A stretch of DNA of 64,000 nt. Source: Bin34 sp965219935. GTDB taxonomy: Bacteria > Chloroflexota > Anaerolineae > Caldilineales > Caldilineaceae. The notes under the pieces were generated by a model. The model was not told the origin of the DNA. It saw only the letters and a list, made by a program, of their open reading frames with translations, and searched no databases. Shown here one piece after another: positions 16,273-26,581 of the stretch; the stretch's first letter is position 1, and each line of letters begins with the position of its first letter. The position numbers were made by a program, and so were the translations under genes. The DNA lies in NCBI GenBank assembly GCA_965219935.1, contig CBDCOU010000003.1:3224001-3288000 (forward strand), read 5' to 3'.

Positions 16273-17613
16273 TCAGCCGAGTGGCACTCCAACCGGTTCG
16301 GCCTGTTTGGCCGGCGGATCGGGCAGCTGCTCGTTCGCCTTTCGCTGGAAGGCCTCAACCCTAATGGAACGCAACAGGAATATGGCTCCGATGATACCCG
16401 CACCCTCCAACACGAAGACTGCGGCGTAGCCCAGCCAGGCACTGCCGCTGAGAAGGCGGAGGGACTCGCCCAGACTCACGGGAACGAAGATCATGGCCTG
16501 GCCCAGGAAGTTCGCGACGCTCCAGGTACCGATATACAGTGCCCGGGCCCGGGGCACGGTCATGCGCAACATGAACGCCAGGTTGCTTTGTGTCATCAAG
16601 CCGCCGCCCAGACCCAACAGGAACACGGATCCCATAAACAGGTAGGGCTGCCCCAGCAGGCCTGATCCGGAAATGAGGAGAAAGGCGGCGGCGGCCAGGC
16701 AGGATCCCGCGCCGGACACAGCTCGTTCGCCGTACCTGCGCACGAGCGGAATGCCGCCCAGCATGGTAACCAGGAAGCCGGCCCCCCAAATCGAGACCAG
16801 CCGCGACGTGGCCGCGACGGGCATGCCCAACACCTCCGCCCCGAAGGGTTCCAGGAGGACATCCTGCGTGTGGATGCAGATCAGTACTAGCATCAGGTAG
16901 CCGAAGAAGCGGCGCGCCACTGGATTGTCCCTGAGCGACCGCAGCAGCAGGCCGGGCGAGGTCCGTTCCTGCACTTTGCCTTCCGTTGAGGTGGACGGCC
17001 CTTCCAGACCCAGGCCGCCCAGCAGCACGAGCACCAGGGCGATCACCGGTACCGCAATCAGCACCGCGGTTAGGCGGGCCTGGGAGTAGGTTTCCAACTG
17101 CGACGACAGAAAGAGGCCGGTACCAATGCTCGCCGCAATCATGGCGGTGAACATGACCCCAACCGTGCGGCTCCGTTCCTGCGCATCCGCCTGTGCCGAC
17201 AGCAGGGCCAGATAGGCCACCGACGACAGATTGATGCCCACGCCCCATAACAGGAACACCACCGCCGTGGCGGCCAGTCCCAGGACCGGGCCTTCCGGGA
17301 TCAGGAACACGGTGAAGGCCATCAGCGAGGCACCGACCGTTGCCAACAGCCCCCCCAGCCGCGTCCACGGCACAAACCGGCCGCCGCCGGCAACCTGCCG
17401 ATCCATAACCGCGCCGAACCAAATCTGCAGCGGCGACAGCAGATAGGGCAGCGTCACGAGAAACGCCACCAGCGTGCTCGACAACCCCATCTCGGCGATC
17501 ATCACGCGGTTCAGGACGCTGGTGACCGGCACCACGGTCAGGGCGGTGCCCACGTGAATCAGCGTGAACTGCGCAAGTCGGCGACCGGCGGGCGACCGGA
17601 AGTCAAAGCTCAT
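16273..17613 (-). CDS. PucC-like (BCD family) MFS transporter
   Basis: The start is ATG 17613, which overlaps the stop of the upstream gene as ATGA and gives 446 residues (MSFDFRSPAGRRLAQFTLIH). Twelve hydrophobic helices are apparent. Helices 1-2 carry the segment LNRVMIAEMGLSSTLVAFLV and then PLQIWFGAVMDR, the pattern of the bacteriochlorophyll delivery (PucC/LhaA) branch of the major facilitator superfamily. In phototrophs these proteins help assemble light-harvesting complexes, but homologues also occur in non-phototrophic Chloroflexi with unknown substrates. No photosynthesis gene is present in the window. It is translationally coupled to the AI-2E/HAD fusion gene. Family membership is good; the substrate is unknown. 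Confidence 0.8.
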   Translation of the reverse strand: MSFDFRSPAGRRLAQFTLIHVGTALTVVPVTSVLNRVMIAEMGLSSTLVAFLVTLPYLLSPLQIWFGAVMDRQVAGGGRFVPWTRLGGLLATVGASLMAFTVFLIPEGPVLGLAATAVVFLLWGVGINLSSVAYLALLSAQADAQERSRTVGVMFTAMIAASIGTGLFLSSQLETYSQARLTAVLIAVPVIALVLVLLGGLGLEGPSTSTEGKVQERTSPGLLLRSLRDNPVARRFFGYLMLVLICIHTQDVLLEPFGAEVLGMPVAATSRLVSIWGAGFLVTMLGGIPLVRRYGERAVSGAGSCLAAAAFLLISGSGLLGQPYLFMGSVFLLGLGGGLMTQSNLAFMLRMTVPRARALYIGTWSVANFLGQAMIFVPVSLGESLRLLSGSAWLGYAAVFVLEGAGIIGAIFLLRSIRVEAFQRKANEQLPDPPAKQAEPVGVPLG

Positions 17614-19418
17614 TCCCTTCCCAGCAAACGGAGTGGCAGTTCGGTCATGGTCCGCAGCAGCCGCAGTTCCTGACGGAGATTGCGCACCGAGCTGATTTCG
17701 CGCTGCACCCCCACCGTGGACAGCCCCAGGGTGCGGGCTGGGGCCAGAAACACGTCCAGACAACTGACCAGCACGATGCGCTCCGGATCCAGGTCCAAGC
17801 CGAGGAGGGCGTGGCGTACGCCGTCCCGCTGCGGAGGCAGCTTGGACATCTGTTCCCGAGTCACCACCACATCGAACACATCCAGGGGCAGGCCGGCCTC
17901 CCGCAACTGCGTTTCAAGCGCAGAGCGGGGCCGAATGGTGATCAACCCCAGACGCAGACCCTCCTCCTGCAGCCGATTCAGGGCGGGCAGCACATCCTCG
18001 TGCAACTGCAGGTTGCTGGCTGCGGTCAGGCCCAGGGTGGGATGCAGGATTTTCTGCAAGCGGCGATCATTCACGCGCAGGCGAATCAGCAGGTTGTACA
18101 AGCGCGCCACAAACCCCGCCAAATCACCCTGCACATGCAGCAGGACTTCGCGGCGACGCCAGATGGGCCAGCGTTCGCCCCCCAGGATCCAGCCCAGGGG
18201 TGTCAGGAACCGATCCGCCAGCCGGGTACTGAACCGTGTCAGTGTCCCGTCCAGCGTGAACAGCACGGCCTTGATGTCGTTCGACCGGAGCGCTTCCCAC
18301 TCCAAGGCCGGATCCGCCGAATCCTCGGTGATGCGCGGCACGCCGGGACGATCCCACAGCTTGTTCCAGATGTAGCGCACGATCAGAACGGAACTGGCAA
18401 ACGTTGGTGCCGCCAGCAGCACGCCGATGACCCCGAACTGGAGCGCGCCGAAGATGATGACCGTGAAGGTCACGGCCGGATGCAGGTGGACTCGCCGGCC
18501 AATGAAGCGCGGAATGAAATAGATGCTCTCGACCTGGCCGATCACGATGTACAGGCCGGCCACTAGGGCCGCGAACCACAGGTGGGGCATGTTCAGCCAG
18601 TTGGAACCCGAGATGAGCGCCACCGTGACCCCGACCACCCCGCTGGCGATGGGGCCCACAATCGGCAGGAACTCGAGCACGCCGGCGATGACGGCTAGGG
18701 CCCGGGCGTTCGGCACCCCGACGATGAACAGGGCCATGAAGACCGTGCAGCCCACGACCAGGCCCAGGAGCACCTGCCCCCGCAGGAATGCCATCCAAAT
18801 GCGATCCAGCTCGCTGGCCAGTTCGACCGCCTCGGACCGCCAGGGATCGGGGATGGCGCGGGCGAAGACCGCCTTGAGCCGGTTCCAGTCCTTGAGCATC
18901 CAGAAACTGAGGACGATCACATAGATGATGCTCAGCAGGCCGGAGGTCAGGCTGCCCAGGTAGGTGGTCAGACTGCCCAGACCATTCACGATGACGGTCT
19001 GTATCTCCTGGTTGAACTGGGTGATCAGATCGCCACTGAGAAACTCGACCTCGCCGACCAGGGGCAGGCTGATCGACTCCATCCAGGGCACGGTGGAGGT
19101 ATTGATGCTGCGCAGCAGCGCATCCAGATCGGACTGCAACTGCACCAAAAACCTCTGGATCCACGGCCCCAGGACGAGCCACAGCAGGGCCACCAGCCCA
19201 ATGAGCAGCGCATAGACGATGACCGCCGCAATGCTGCGCGGCAGATCGCGGCGCTCCAGCCTTTCCACCGGGATATTGAGGATGAACACCACCAGGCACG
19301 CCACCACCGTGGGGGCAATCATCGCCCGAAAGACGATCAGCAGCCCAATTGCCAGCAGGCCCAGGATGGAGCCAACCGTAATCTTGACGGCCGGTGGCCA
19401 GTGGGTCCCGGTGAGCAT
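17610..19418 (-). CDS. AI-2E family (PerM-like) membrane protein fused to a degenerate HAD-hydrolase domain
   Basis: The protein has 602 residues. Residues about 1-370 form the AI-2 exporter/permease family module. It has paired N-terminal helices, a cytoplasmic region with LKDWNRL, the conserved segment GVLEFLPIVGPIASGVVGV, and the late helices with PRFIGRRVHLHPAVTF. Residues about 378-575 form a haloacid-dehalogenase-like domain. Motif I, normally DxDGT, is read as FTLDGTL, so the nucleophile Asp is replaced by Thr. Motif II (LITIRPR) and a Lys (MSKLPP) remain, while the acidic motif IV appears as VSCLDVFLA. The domain is therefore probably a binding or regulatory module rather than a phosphatase. 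It follows lepB by six bases and overlaps the MFS gene by four. Confidence 0.85.
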   Translation of the reverse strand: MLTGTHWPPAVKITVGSILGLLAIGLLIVFRAMIAPTVVACLVVFILNIPVERLERRDLPRSIAAVIVYALLIGLVALLWLVLGPWIQRFLVQLQSDLDALLRSINTSTVPWMESISLPLVGEVEFLSGDLITQFNQEIQTVIVNGLGSLTTYLGSLTSGLLSIIYVIVLSFWMLKDWNRLKAVFARAIPDPWRSEAVELASELDRIWMAFLRGQVLLGLVVGCTVFMALFIVGVPNARALAVIAGVLEFLPIVGPIASGVVGVTVALISGSNWLNMPHLWFAALVAGLYIVIGQVESIYFIPRFIGRRVHLHPAVTFTVIIFGALQFGVIGVLLAAPTFASSVLIVRYIWNKLWDRPGVPRITEDSADPALEWEALRSNDIKAVLFTLDGTLTRFSTRLADRFLTPLGWILGGERWPIWRRREVLLHVQGDLAGFVARLYNLLIRLRVNDRRLQKILHPTLGLTAASNLQLHEDVLPALNRLQEEGLRLGLITIRPRSALETQLREAGLPLDVFDVVVTREQMSKLPPQRDGVRHALLGLDLDPERIVLVSCLDVFLAPARTLGLSTVGVQREISSVRNLRQELRLLRTMTELPLRLLGRE

Positions 19419-19424
19419 GGAAAC

Positions 19425-20021
19425 TCAGGATGGAAAGAGCGTTATGTCGGGCAGGGGCCAGTAGCGCAGCCAGGCGCGGCCCACGATCTGATCACTGACA
19501 ACCGGGCCGAAATTCCGGCTGTCGTGGCTGTTGGGCCGGTTGTCGCCCATCACGAAATATTCGTCGTCGTCCAGTTGCCGCGGCCGGAGCGATTCCTCCA
19601 TTCTGCTCTGGACATAGACCTCCGGTTGCCGGATGCCGTTGACCAAGACCTCGCCCTCCACGATTTCCAGGGTGTCCCCGGGCGCAGCGATCACCCGCTT
19701 GATCAGATTTTCGCGCTGGTTCGGTATGTCCAGGACCACGACATCGCCCACGGCCGGCGGGGCAAAGCGGTACGAAACCTTCTCCACCACCAGACGCTGA
19801 TACGGACTCAGCAGCGGCTCCATGCTTGAACCGAAGACAACGGTGGTTTCGGCCACCAGCCGGTTGACCAGCAGGGCCAGCACCAGCGCGGGGACCAGAA
19901 CCAACAGCAGTTCCTTGGACACCGACCAAATCAGCGCGAACGGAGACAGATCCTCCGCGGCCGTATCCCCCTGTGCGAGGTCAGCGTCTGGCATGGTGGT
20001 TGCCGGTGGTTCCTTGTGCAT
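19425..20021 (-). CDS. lepB: Signal peptidase I
   Basis: The 198-residue protein starts at ATG 20021, with GGAG about six bases upstream. After a 25-residue polar extension comes one transmembrane helix (about residues 36-57). The catalytic serine is Ser66 in GSSMEPLL and the general-base lysine is Lys108 in LIKRVIA. The later conserved box MGDNRPNSHDSRNFGP is intact. The enzyme cleaves Sec and Tat signal peptides at the outer face of the cytoplasmic membrane. The single N-terminal helix and short length match Gram-positive-type enzymes. It lies 26 bases after sat-apsK and six bases before the AI-2E/HAD gene, in a tight series of genes. Confidence 0.95.
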   Translation of the reverse strand: MHKEPPATTMPDADLAQGDTAAEDLSPFALIWSVSKELLLVLVPALVLALLVNRLVAETTVVFGSSMEPLLSPYQRLVVEKVSYRFAPPAVGDVVVLDIPNQRENLIKRVIAAPGDTLEIVEGEVLVNGIRQPEVYVQSRMEESLRPRQLDDDEYFVMGDNRPNSHDSRNFGPVVSDQIVGRAWLRYWPLPDITLFPS

Positions 20022-20047
20022 GGTCGCTCCGGAGCCGAACCAAGTCC

Positions 20048-21763
<1,716 letters not shown>

Positions 21764-21849
21764 GGGTTCAAGTCTCTCGAATGCGCGTTTCCGGGTCATG
21801 CCCAATCTGGGGCAGACCGGAGATTATACCCGGATTCGGGCTTCTTTTT

Positions 21850-22752
21850 TCAGGTATCCGACGGCGCGGACGGCTGGTTGCGGGCGACTTGTTCCGCCAG
21901 TGTCACAAGGTACCGGCCATAGGCGTTGCCGGCCATCCGCTGCCCCAGTTCCTTCATCTGCGCAAGCGAAATGAAACCGCGCCGCCATGCGATTTCCTCC
22001 GGTGCCGACACCATGAGCCCCTGCCGTTGCTGCAACATCTGCACGAGGCGGGACGCCTCCAACAGGGAGTCGTGGGTGCCCGTATCCAGCCAGGCCACCC
22101 CGCGTCCCAACTCCGTGACCCTCAGTTCGTCCCGTTCAAGATAGGTTCGGTTGACATCGGTTATCTCCAATTCGCCGCGGGTGGACGGCCTCAGTCCCCG
22201 GGCAATGGCGCACACCTGGCTGTCGTAGAAGTAGATGCCGGTCACGGCGTGGTGGGAACGGGGCCGTGACGGCTTTTCCTCCAGCGACAAGACCCGTCCC
22301 GTGCCATCGAACTCGACTACGCCGAACTCACTGGGATTGGCCACGGGGTAGGCAAAGACCTGGGCACCCACTTTCAGGGATGCAGCCTCCTGCAGGACTT
22401 CCGGCAGGCCGTGGCCGTAGAAGAAGTTGTCGCCCAGAATGAGGCACACACTGTCGCCGGCGATGTAATCGGCGCACAGCAGGAAGGCCTCCGCCACACC
22501 CCTCGGCTCCGCCTGGGCCACGTAAACGATGTCGAGGCCCCACTTGCGGCCATCGCCCAGAATCGCCTCGAACTGCGGCTGGCTGCCGGGCGTGCAGACC
22601 ACCGCGATCTCGCGCAATCCCGCCAGCATCAGCATGGTCAGCGGGTAGTAGATCAACGGCTTGTCGTAGACGGGCAGCAGCTGTTTGCTGGTCGCCAGCG
22701 TGATGGGATGCAGGCGAGTGGCGTATCCGCCCGCCATCAGGATGCCCTTCAT
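21850..22752 (-). CDS. rmlA: Glucose-1-phosphate thymidylyltransferase
   Basis: The 300-residue protein begins MKGILMAGGYATRLHPIT, the nucleotide-binding signature of sugar nucleotidyltransferases (usually GGSGTRLYP). It continues with SKQLLPVYDKPLIYYPLT, the GDNFFYG segment, SEFGVVEFD, EEKP and VAWLDTGTH, all characteristic of RmlA. The length is normal for the short RmlA family with no LbH extension. It makes dTDP-glucose from glucose-1-phosphate and dTTP, the first step towards dTDP-rhamnose and other deoxysugars. The other rml genes are absent from this window, so the pathway must be completed elsewhere. It follows the molybdopterin oxidoreductase gene by 36 bases. Confidence 0.93.
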   Translation of the reverse strand: MKGILMAGGYATRLHPITLATSKQLLPVYDKPLIYYPLTMLMLAGLREIAVVCTPGSQPQFEAILGDGRKWGLDIVYVAQAEPRGVAEAFLLCADYIAGDSVCLILGDNFFYGHGLPEVLQEAASLKVGAQVFAYPVANPSEFGVVEFDGTGRVLSLEEKPSRPRSHHAVTGIYFYDSQVCAIARGLRPSTRGELEITDVNRTYLERDELRVTELGRGVAWLDTGTHDSLLEASRLVQMLQQRQGLMVSAPEEIAWRRGFISLAQMKELGQRMAGNAYGRYLVTLAEQVARNQPSAPSDT

Positions 22753-22788
22753 GTCGAATGCCGAGCGCCGGCCGGCTCCGGACGCGCG

Positions 22789-23421
22789 CTAATAGCCGAA
22801 GCGTTCCTCGGCAAACGGCTCACCGCGCATGTGGTACCCGTGCTGTTCCCAGAAGCCTGGACGGTCCCCGTTCATGAACTCCAGGCCCGTCAGCCACTTG
22901 GCACTCTTCCAGAAATAGTACTTGGGCACAAGCAGGCGCATGGGGTATCCGTGTTCGCGCTCCAAGGGCTTGCCGTCGTAGAGATAGGCCAGCATGGTGT
23001 CGTCGTCATCGAGGACCTCCAGGCTGATGTTGGTCGTGTAGCCACCCACGCAGTGCGCCATGACATGGGTGGCCGCGGCCGAGGGCGCGATGCCCTCCAG
23101 GAAGCGCCGCCAGGGAATGCCCGTCCAGGTGGTGTCCAGCTTGCTCCAGCGGGTCACGCAGTGAATATCCACGGTTTGGGTGTCGGCGGGCAGGGCCATC
23201 AGTTCGCTCCAGGTGAACTCCCTGGGTTCCTCGACCTCGCCGAACACGCTCAGCCTGAATCCGTCCAGGTCCGTGATCGTGGGGGTCGGACCGTAGGTCA
23301 GGACCGGAAACTTGCTGGTGAGGAACTGGCCGGGCGGAGTCCGCGCGTTGGCCTGCTCCTCCGGCACGTTGGTGACCCGACGCAGCCGCTGGACGCGGCG
23401 AAAGGGGTTTTCGAGTCTCAT
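22789..23421 (-). CDS. Molybdopterin-dependent oxidoreductase, sulfite-oxidase fold (YedY/MsrP-like)
   Basis: The 210-residue protein has the molybdopterin-binding pattern of the sulfite oxidase family: the strand FRLSVFGEVEEPREFTWSEL, then VDIHCVTRWSKLDTTWTGI with Cys88 as the likely molybdenum ligand, and GYPMRLLVPKYYFWKSAKWL near the C-terminus. There is no Tat or Sec signal and no haem or dimerisation domain, so it is probably cytoplasmic, unlike MsrP. The reaction could be sulfite oxidation or reduction of an S- or N-oxide. It lies 24 bases downstream of fabF. The nearby sat-apsK gene makes a sulfur-related role worth considering, but that is inference. Confidence 0.85.
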   Translation of the reverse strand: MRLENPFRRVQRLRRVTNVPEEQANARTPPGQFLTSKFPVLTYGPTPTITDLDGFRLSVFGEVEEPREFTWSELMALPADTQTVDIHCVTRWSKLDTTWTGIPWRRFLEGIAPSAAATHVMAHCVGGYTTNISLEVLDDDDTMLAYLYDGKPLEREHGYPMRLLVPKYYFWKSAKWLTGLEFMNGDRPGFWEQHGYHMRGEPFAEERFGY

Positions 23422-23445
23422 GTCAACCTTCCGTGGTTGCCTGGT

Positions 23446-24717
23446 TCAGCCATCGTGCCGGAGCAGGACCAGTGAGGCCGATTGGCCGCCCATGCCGAAC
23501 CCGTTGACCAGGGCGGCATCCACGGCATGGGACCGCGCCTGGTTGGGCACGTAATCCAGATCGCACTTCGGATCGGGTTCCCGATAGTTGATGGTCGGCG
23601 GTATGCGGCCGTCGTGCATGGCCTGCACGGCAGCCACAATGCTGTGCGCCCCCGCGCCCCCCATGGCGTGGCCCAGCATGCCCTTGAGACCGGTGACGGG
23701 ACAGTCCGGGGCGTGTTCGCCCAGGGCACTGTGGATGGCACGCGTCTCCATCGCGTCGTTGGCCTTGGTCGCCGTGCCGTGGGCCACAACCCAGTCGATG
23801 TCCGCCGCGTGCAACCCGCTGTCGGCGATGGCATCGGCCATGACCCGACCCGGCACGCGGCCTTCGGGATCCGGATTGGCGAAATCGCTCGGATCCAGCC
23901 TCAGGCTGTAGCCGCCGAACTCGGCCAGGATGCGGGCCCCGCGGGCACGGGCATGCGCGAAGCCCTCCAGCACCAGAACGCCGGCTCCCTCCCCGATGAC
24001 CATGCCGGTGCGGTTGCCGGCGAAGGGGGCGCAGGCTGCCGCCGGATTGTCCACTTCGAACGACATGGCGCCCAGGCGGCCGAACATGCTCACGGTCATC
24101 GGGGTGACATAACCGTCACTGCCGCCGGCCAGCATGACATCGGCCTCGCCGTATAGAATGCGTCGGGCGGCCTCGCCCACGGCACCCACTCCGGTGGCGC
24201 AGGCCGCCACCGGGCTGTTGGCGATGCCGGTCACGCCCAGTCGCATGCCGATAAAGGTGGGCGTGCCGCTGATCAGGGCCGCCAGCGACAGAACCGGATT
24301 GATGCGTCGAAAGCCCTTGCTGTAGAGGACACGCGTCTGATCCTCAATCAGATCCCACCCGCCGAAGGCGTCACCGATTTCGATCCCCAGGCGGCCCGCT
24401 TCCACGTCCCCCGGATCCAGGTCGGCCTGACCCAGGGCTTCCTGGGCCGCCTTCCATGCAAACTGGGTTGCGCGGGAGGTCTTGCGCGCGTCCCGGCGAT
24501 CCATGTGGTCCCCGGGCTGCCAATCCACGACGGCCGCGCTGGCGCGCTCAAGCCCCTTGACTTCCCGCACCTCAATGAGGCGAGTGCCGGAACAACCCGC
24601 CACCATTCGCTGCCAGCTGGTGTCGGCATCCAGGCCCAGTGCGGACACCATGCCGATGCCGGTCACGACGACCCGTTCCCGGTCGTCCCGCATATTCCGT
24701 TGAACCCTGTCGGTCAT
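23446..24717 (-). CDS. fabF: Beta-ketoacyl-ACP synthase II
   Basis: Started at ATG 24717 (MTDRVQRNMRDDRERVVVTG), the protein has 423 residues; the Met at 24693 is an alternative start closer to the usual N-terminus. The thiolase-fold signature is intact: VVVTGIGMVSALG at the start, Cys173 in SPVAACATGVGAV, His313 in VVAHGTATKANDAMET, and Lys345 with His350 in GLKGMLGHAMGGAGA. The enzyme elongates fatty acids by condensing malonyl-ACP with acyl-ACP. No acpP or fabG is adjacent; its neighbours are murA (64 bases upstream) and the molybdopterin gene. Assignment to FabF is confident; a role in a secondary-metabolite pathway is less likely. Confidence 0.92.
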   Translation of the reverse strand: MTDRVQRNMRDDRERVVVTGIGMVSALGLDADTSWQRMVAGCSGTRLIEVREVKGLERASAAVVDWQPGDHMDRRDARKTSRATQFAWKAAQEALGQADLDPGDVEAGRLGIEIGDAFGGWDLIEDQTRVLYSKGFRRINPVLSLAALISGTPTFIGMRLGVTGIANSPVAACATGVGAVGEAARRILYGEADVMLAGGSDGYVTPMTVSMFGRLGAMSFEVDNPAAACAPFAGNRTGMVIGEGAGVLVLEGFAHARARGARILAEFGGYSLRLDPSDFANPDPEGRVPGRVMADAIADSGLHAADIDWVVAHGTATKANDAMETRAIHSALGEHAPDCPVTGLKGMLGHAMGGAGAHSIVAAVQAMHDGRIPPTINYREPDPKCDLDYVPNQARSHAVDAALVNGFGMGGQSASLVLLRHDG

Positions 24718-24781
24718 AGCAAGTCGATTGCCGTCTTTCCCTTCTACAGTATCGCGCAGAATGCCACCGGGAAACCGGAAC

Positions 24782-26092
24782 TCAGTCGGGAATCCGTTCC
24801 AGACAGGCACCCAGCCGGACCAGGCGGTTGCCGATGTCGCTGTAGCCCCTGTCAATCTCCGTCACGTTGCCAATCTCCGTCACACCTTCGGCGCACAGGG
24901 CCGCCAGGATCAGCGCCATGCCGGCCCGGATGTCCGGCGTGCTGACCCGTTGGCCATACAGCGGCGACGGCCCCGAGACCACTACGCGGTGCGGATCGCA
25001 GAAGATGATCCGGGCGCCCATGGCGATCAGGCGATCGACGAAGTAGAGCCGGCTCTCGAACATCTTCTCGTGGAACAGGATGGTGCCCGCGCTCTGCGTG
25101 GCCACCACCAGCGCAATGCTGAGCACATCCGTGGGAAAGCCGGGCCAGGGCGCACTGGCAATGCGGGGGATTCCGCCTCCGAACTCGGGTGCCACCTCGA
25201 GTGCCTGTTCCGCCGCGACGACCAGGGTGTCCCGTTCACCCGCGCCGCCCGGCGACAACGCCATTTCCACACCGAGCCGTTCGCGGAAGACCATCTGCAT
25301 CATGCGCAGATCCTCGGCCACCACACCCTCGATGCGCAATTCGCCGCGGGTCACGGCGCCCAGCCCAATCCAGGTTCCGATCTCCATGAAGTCCGGTCCC
25401 ACGGTGAACTCCGCGCCGCCCAGGGTCGACCGGCCCTCGACGACCAGCCGGTTGGTGCCGATACCGTCGATGGGGCAGCCCATCGCAACCAACAGGCGGC
25501 ACAGGTCGGACACGTGCGGTTCACAGGCCGCGTTGTGGAACACCGTGGTGCCCTGCGCCAGGGCCGCCGCCATCACGCCATTTTCGGTGGCCGTCACCGA
25601 AGCTTCGTCCAGAAGCACATCCGCACCTTGCAGATCGCCGTCGATCTGCAGCGCGAAGGTATCCCCCTCGCCAATGAGTTCCACCCCCAGGGCACCAAAG
25701 ATCTGCAGATGCGTGTCGATGCGGCGGCGTCCGATATCGTCCCCGCCGGCGCTGCCGGCCACGCGAAAGGCGCCGGTCCTTCCCAGCATCGGCCCCATCA
25801 GGGTCAGCGATCCCCGCAACTGGCGGAACAAGGCGGGATCCGGCTCGGCAAACGCCAGCGTCCGGGCGTGCAGGTGCAGCGTGTTCGGTCCCTGCCAGGC
25901 CACATCGACGCCCAGCCCCTGCAGGATCAGCAGCAGGTTGTCGACATCTCCGATGCGCGGCACATTGTGGAGGACGACCGGCTGGTCGGTCAGCAGGGCG
26001 GCACAGATCATCGGCATCGCCGCGTTTTTGTTCCCGGCCGGCCGCACCGTGCCGGCAAGGGGATGGCCTCCCTCAATCAACAGTCGCGCCAT
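24782..26092 (-). CDS. murA: UDP-N-acetylglucosamine 1-carboxyvinyltransferase with Asp in place of the catalytic Cys
   Basis: Start ATG 26092 (MARLLIEGGHPLAG) is preceded by GGAGG at eight bases, so the GTG 15 bases upstream is rejected. The 436-residue protein has two EPSP-synthase-like inside-out barrels. NKNAAMPMICAALL near the N-terminus binds substrate. GFPTDVLS (the aspartate equivalent to Asp305) and DIRAGMALILAAL (the arginine equivalent to Arg397) are present. The active-site loop reads GGDDIGRRRIDTH, with Asp118 where most bacteria have Cys (E. coli Cys115). This enzyme adds enolpyruvate to UDP-GlcNAc, the first committed step of peptidoglycan synthesis. The Cys-to-Asp form is known in Mycobacterium and Chlamydia and is insensitive to fosfomycin. 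Confidence 0.94.
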   Translation of the reverse strand: MARLLIEGGHPLAGTVRPAGNKNAAMPMICAALLTDQPVVLHNVPRIGDVDNLLLILQGLGVDVAWQGPNTLHLHARTLAFAEPDPALFRQLRGSLTLMGPMLGRTGAFRVAGSAGGDDIGRRRIDTHLQIFGALGVELIGEGDTFALQIDGDLQGADVLLDEASVTATENGVMAAALAQGTTVFHNAACEPHVSDLCRLLVAMGCPIDGIGTNRLVVEGRSTLGGAEFTVGPDFMEIGTWIGLGAVTRGELRIEGVVAEDLRMMQMVFRERLGVEMALSPGGAGERDTLVVAAEQALEVAPEFGGGIPRIASAPWPGFPTDVLSIALVVATQSAGTILFHEKMFESRLYFVDRLIAMGARIIFCDPHRVVVSGPSPLYGQRVSTPDIRAGMALILAALCAEGVTEIGNVTEIDRGYSDIGNRLVRLGACLERIPD

Positions 26093-26581
26093 AGTTCGCG
26101 CCTCCACAGGGTTCGGCTCGCCGAACTGGATGGATCAAAACCTAACTTGCGCAATTTTAAACCGATACCTGTGACACGCAGGCCTGCGCCAACCCACCGA
26201 TTGGACCTGCCCGAAGCGCCCGGGAAACCCCGGCCGCGAGCCTCCGACAAGCCATTAGGCCGCGCTGGGAGGGGTTTCCGGACGTTTCAGACCCCGCAGC
26301 GGCCTCATTTGCGAACATGATTTCGGATACACGTTTAGCACAGGCCGGTTTCCGCCGCGATGGTCCGACCTGCGGGACCGGCAAAGATCTTGTTGAACTG
26401 TCCCAATCAACCTTCAAAATTGCTTCTATTGGTTCCATTTTTCTTTCAGGAGCCGTGCGGTCCGCAGTCAAAAACCGATACCGGGCCGGTCCTATGCTAT
26501 GATAGATAAAGGGACGCGTACATTAAGTTAACAAACGCGCGTGCACGGACCACCTGTCGGTCGGATAATTGGGAGACGGCA
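26093..26581. other. Intergenic region between divergent murA and the membrane-protein gene
   Basis: About 490 bases contain no supportable gene. The 26420-26580 part is AT-richer and holds the extended -10 promoter described separately. The minus-strand murA promoter should also lie here, but no clear -35/-10 pair was found for it. Confidence 0.45.
26495..26503 (+). promoter_or_regulatory. Extended -10 promoter upstream of the 352-residue membrane protein
   Basis: TGC directly followed by TATGAT forms an extended -10 element (TG at 26495-26496, hexamer 26498-26503). No good -35 hexamer is spaced at 16-18 bases, as is common with extended -10 promoters. It would leave a leader of about 70 bases before the TTG start at 26582. 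Confidence 0.45.
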
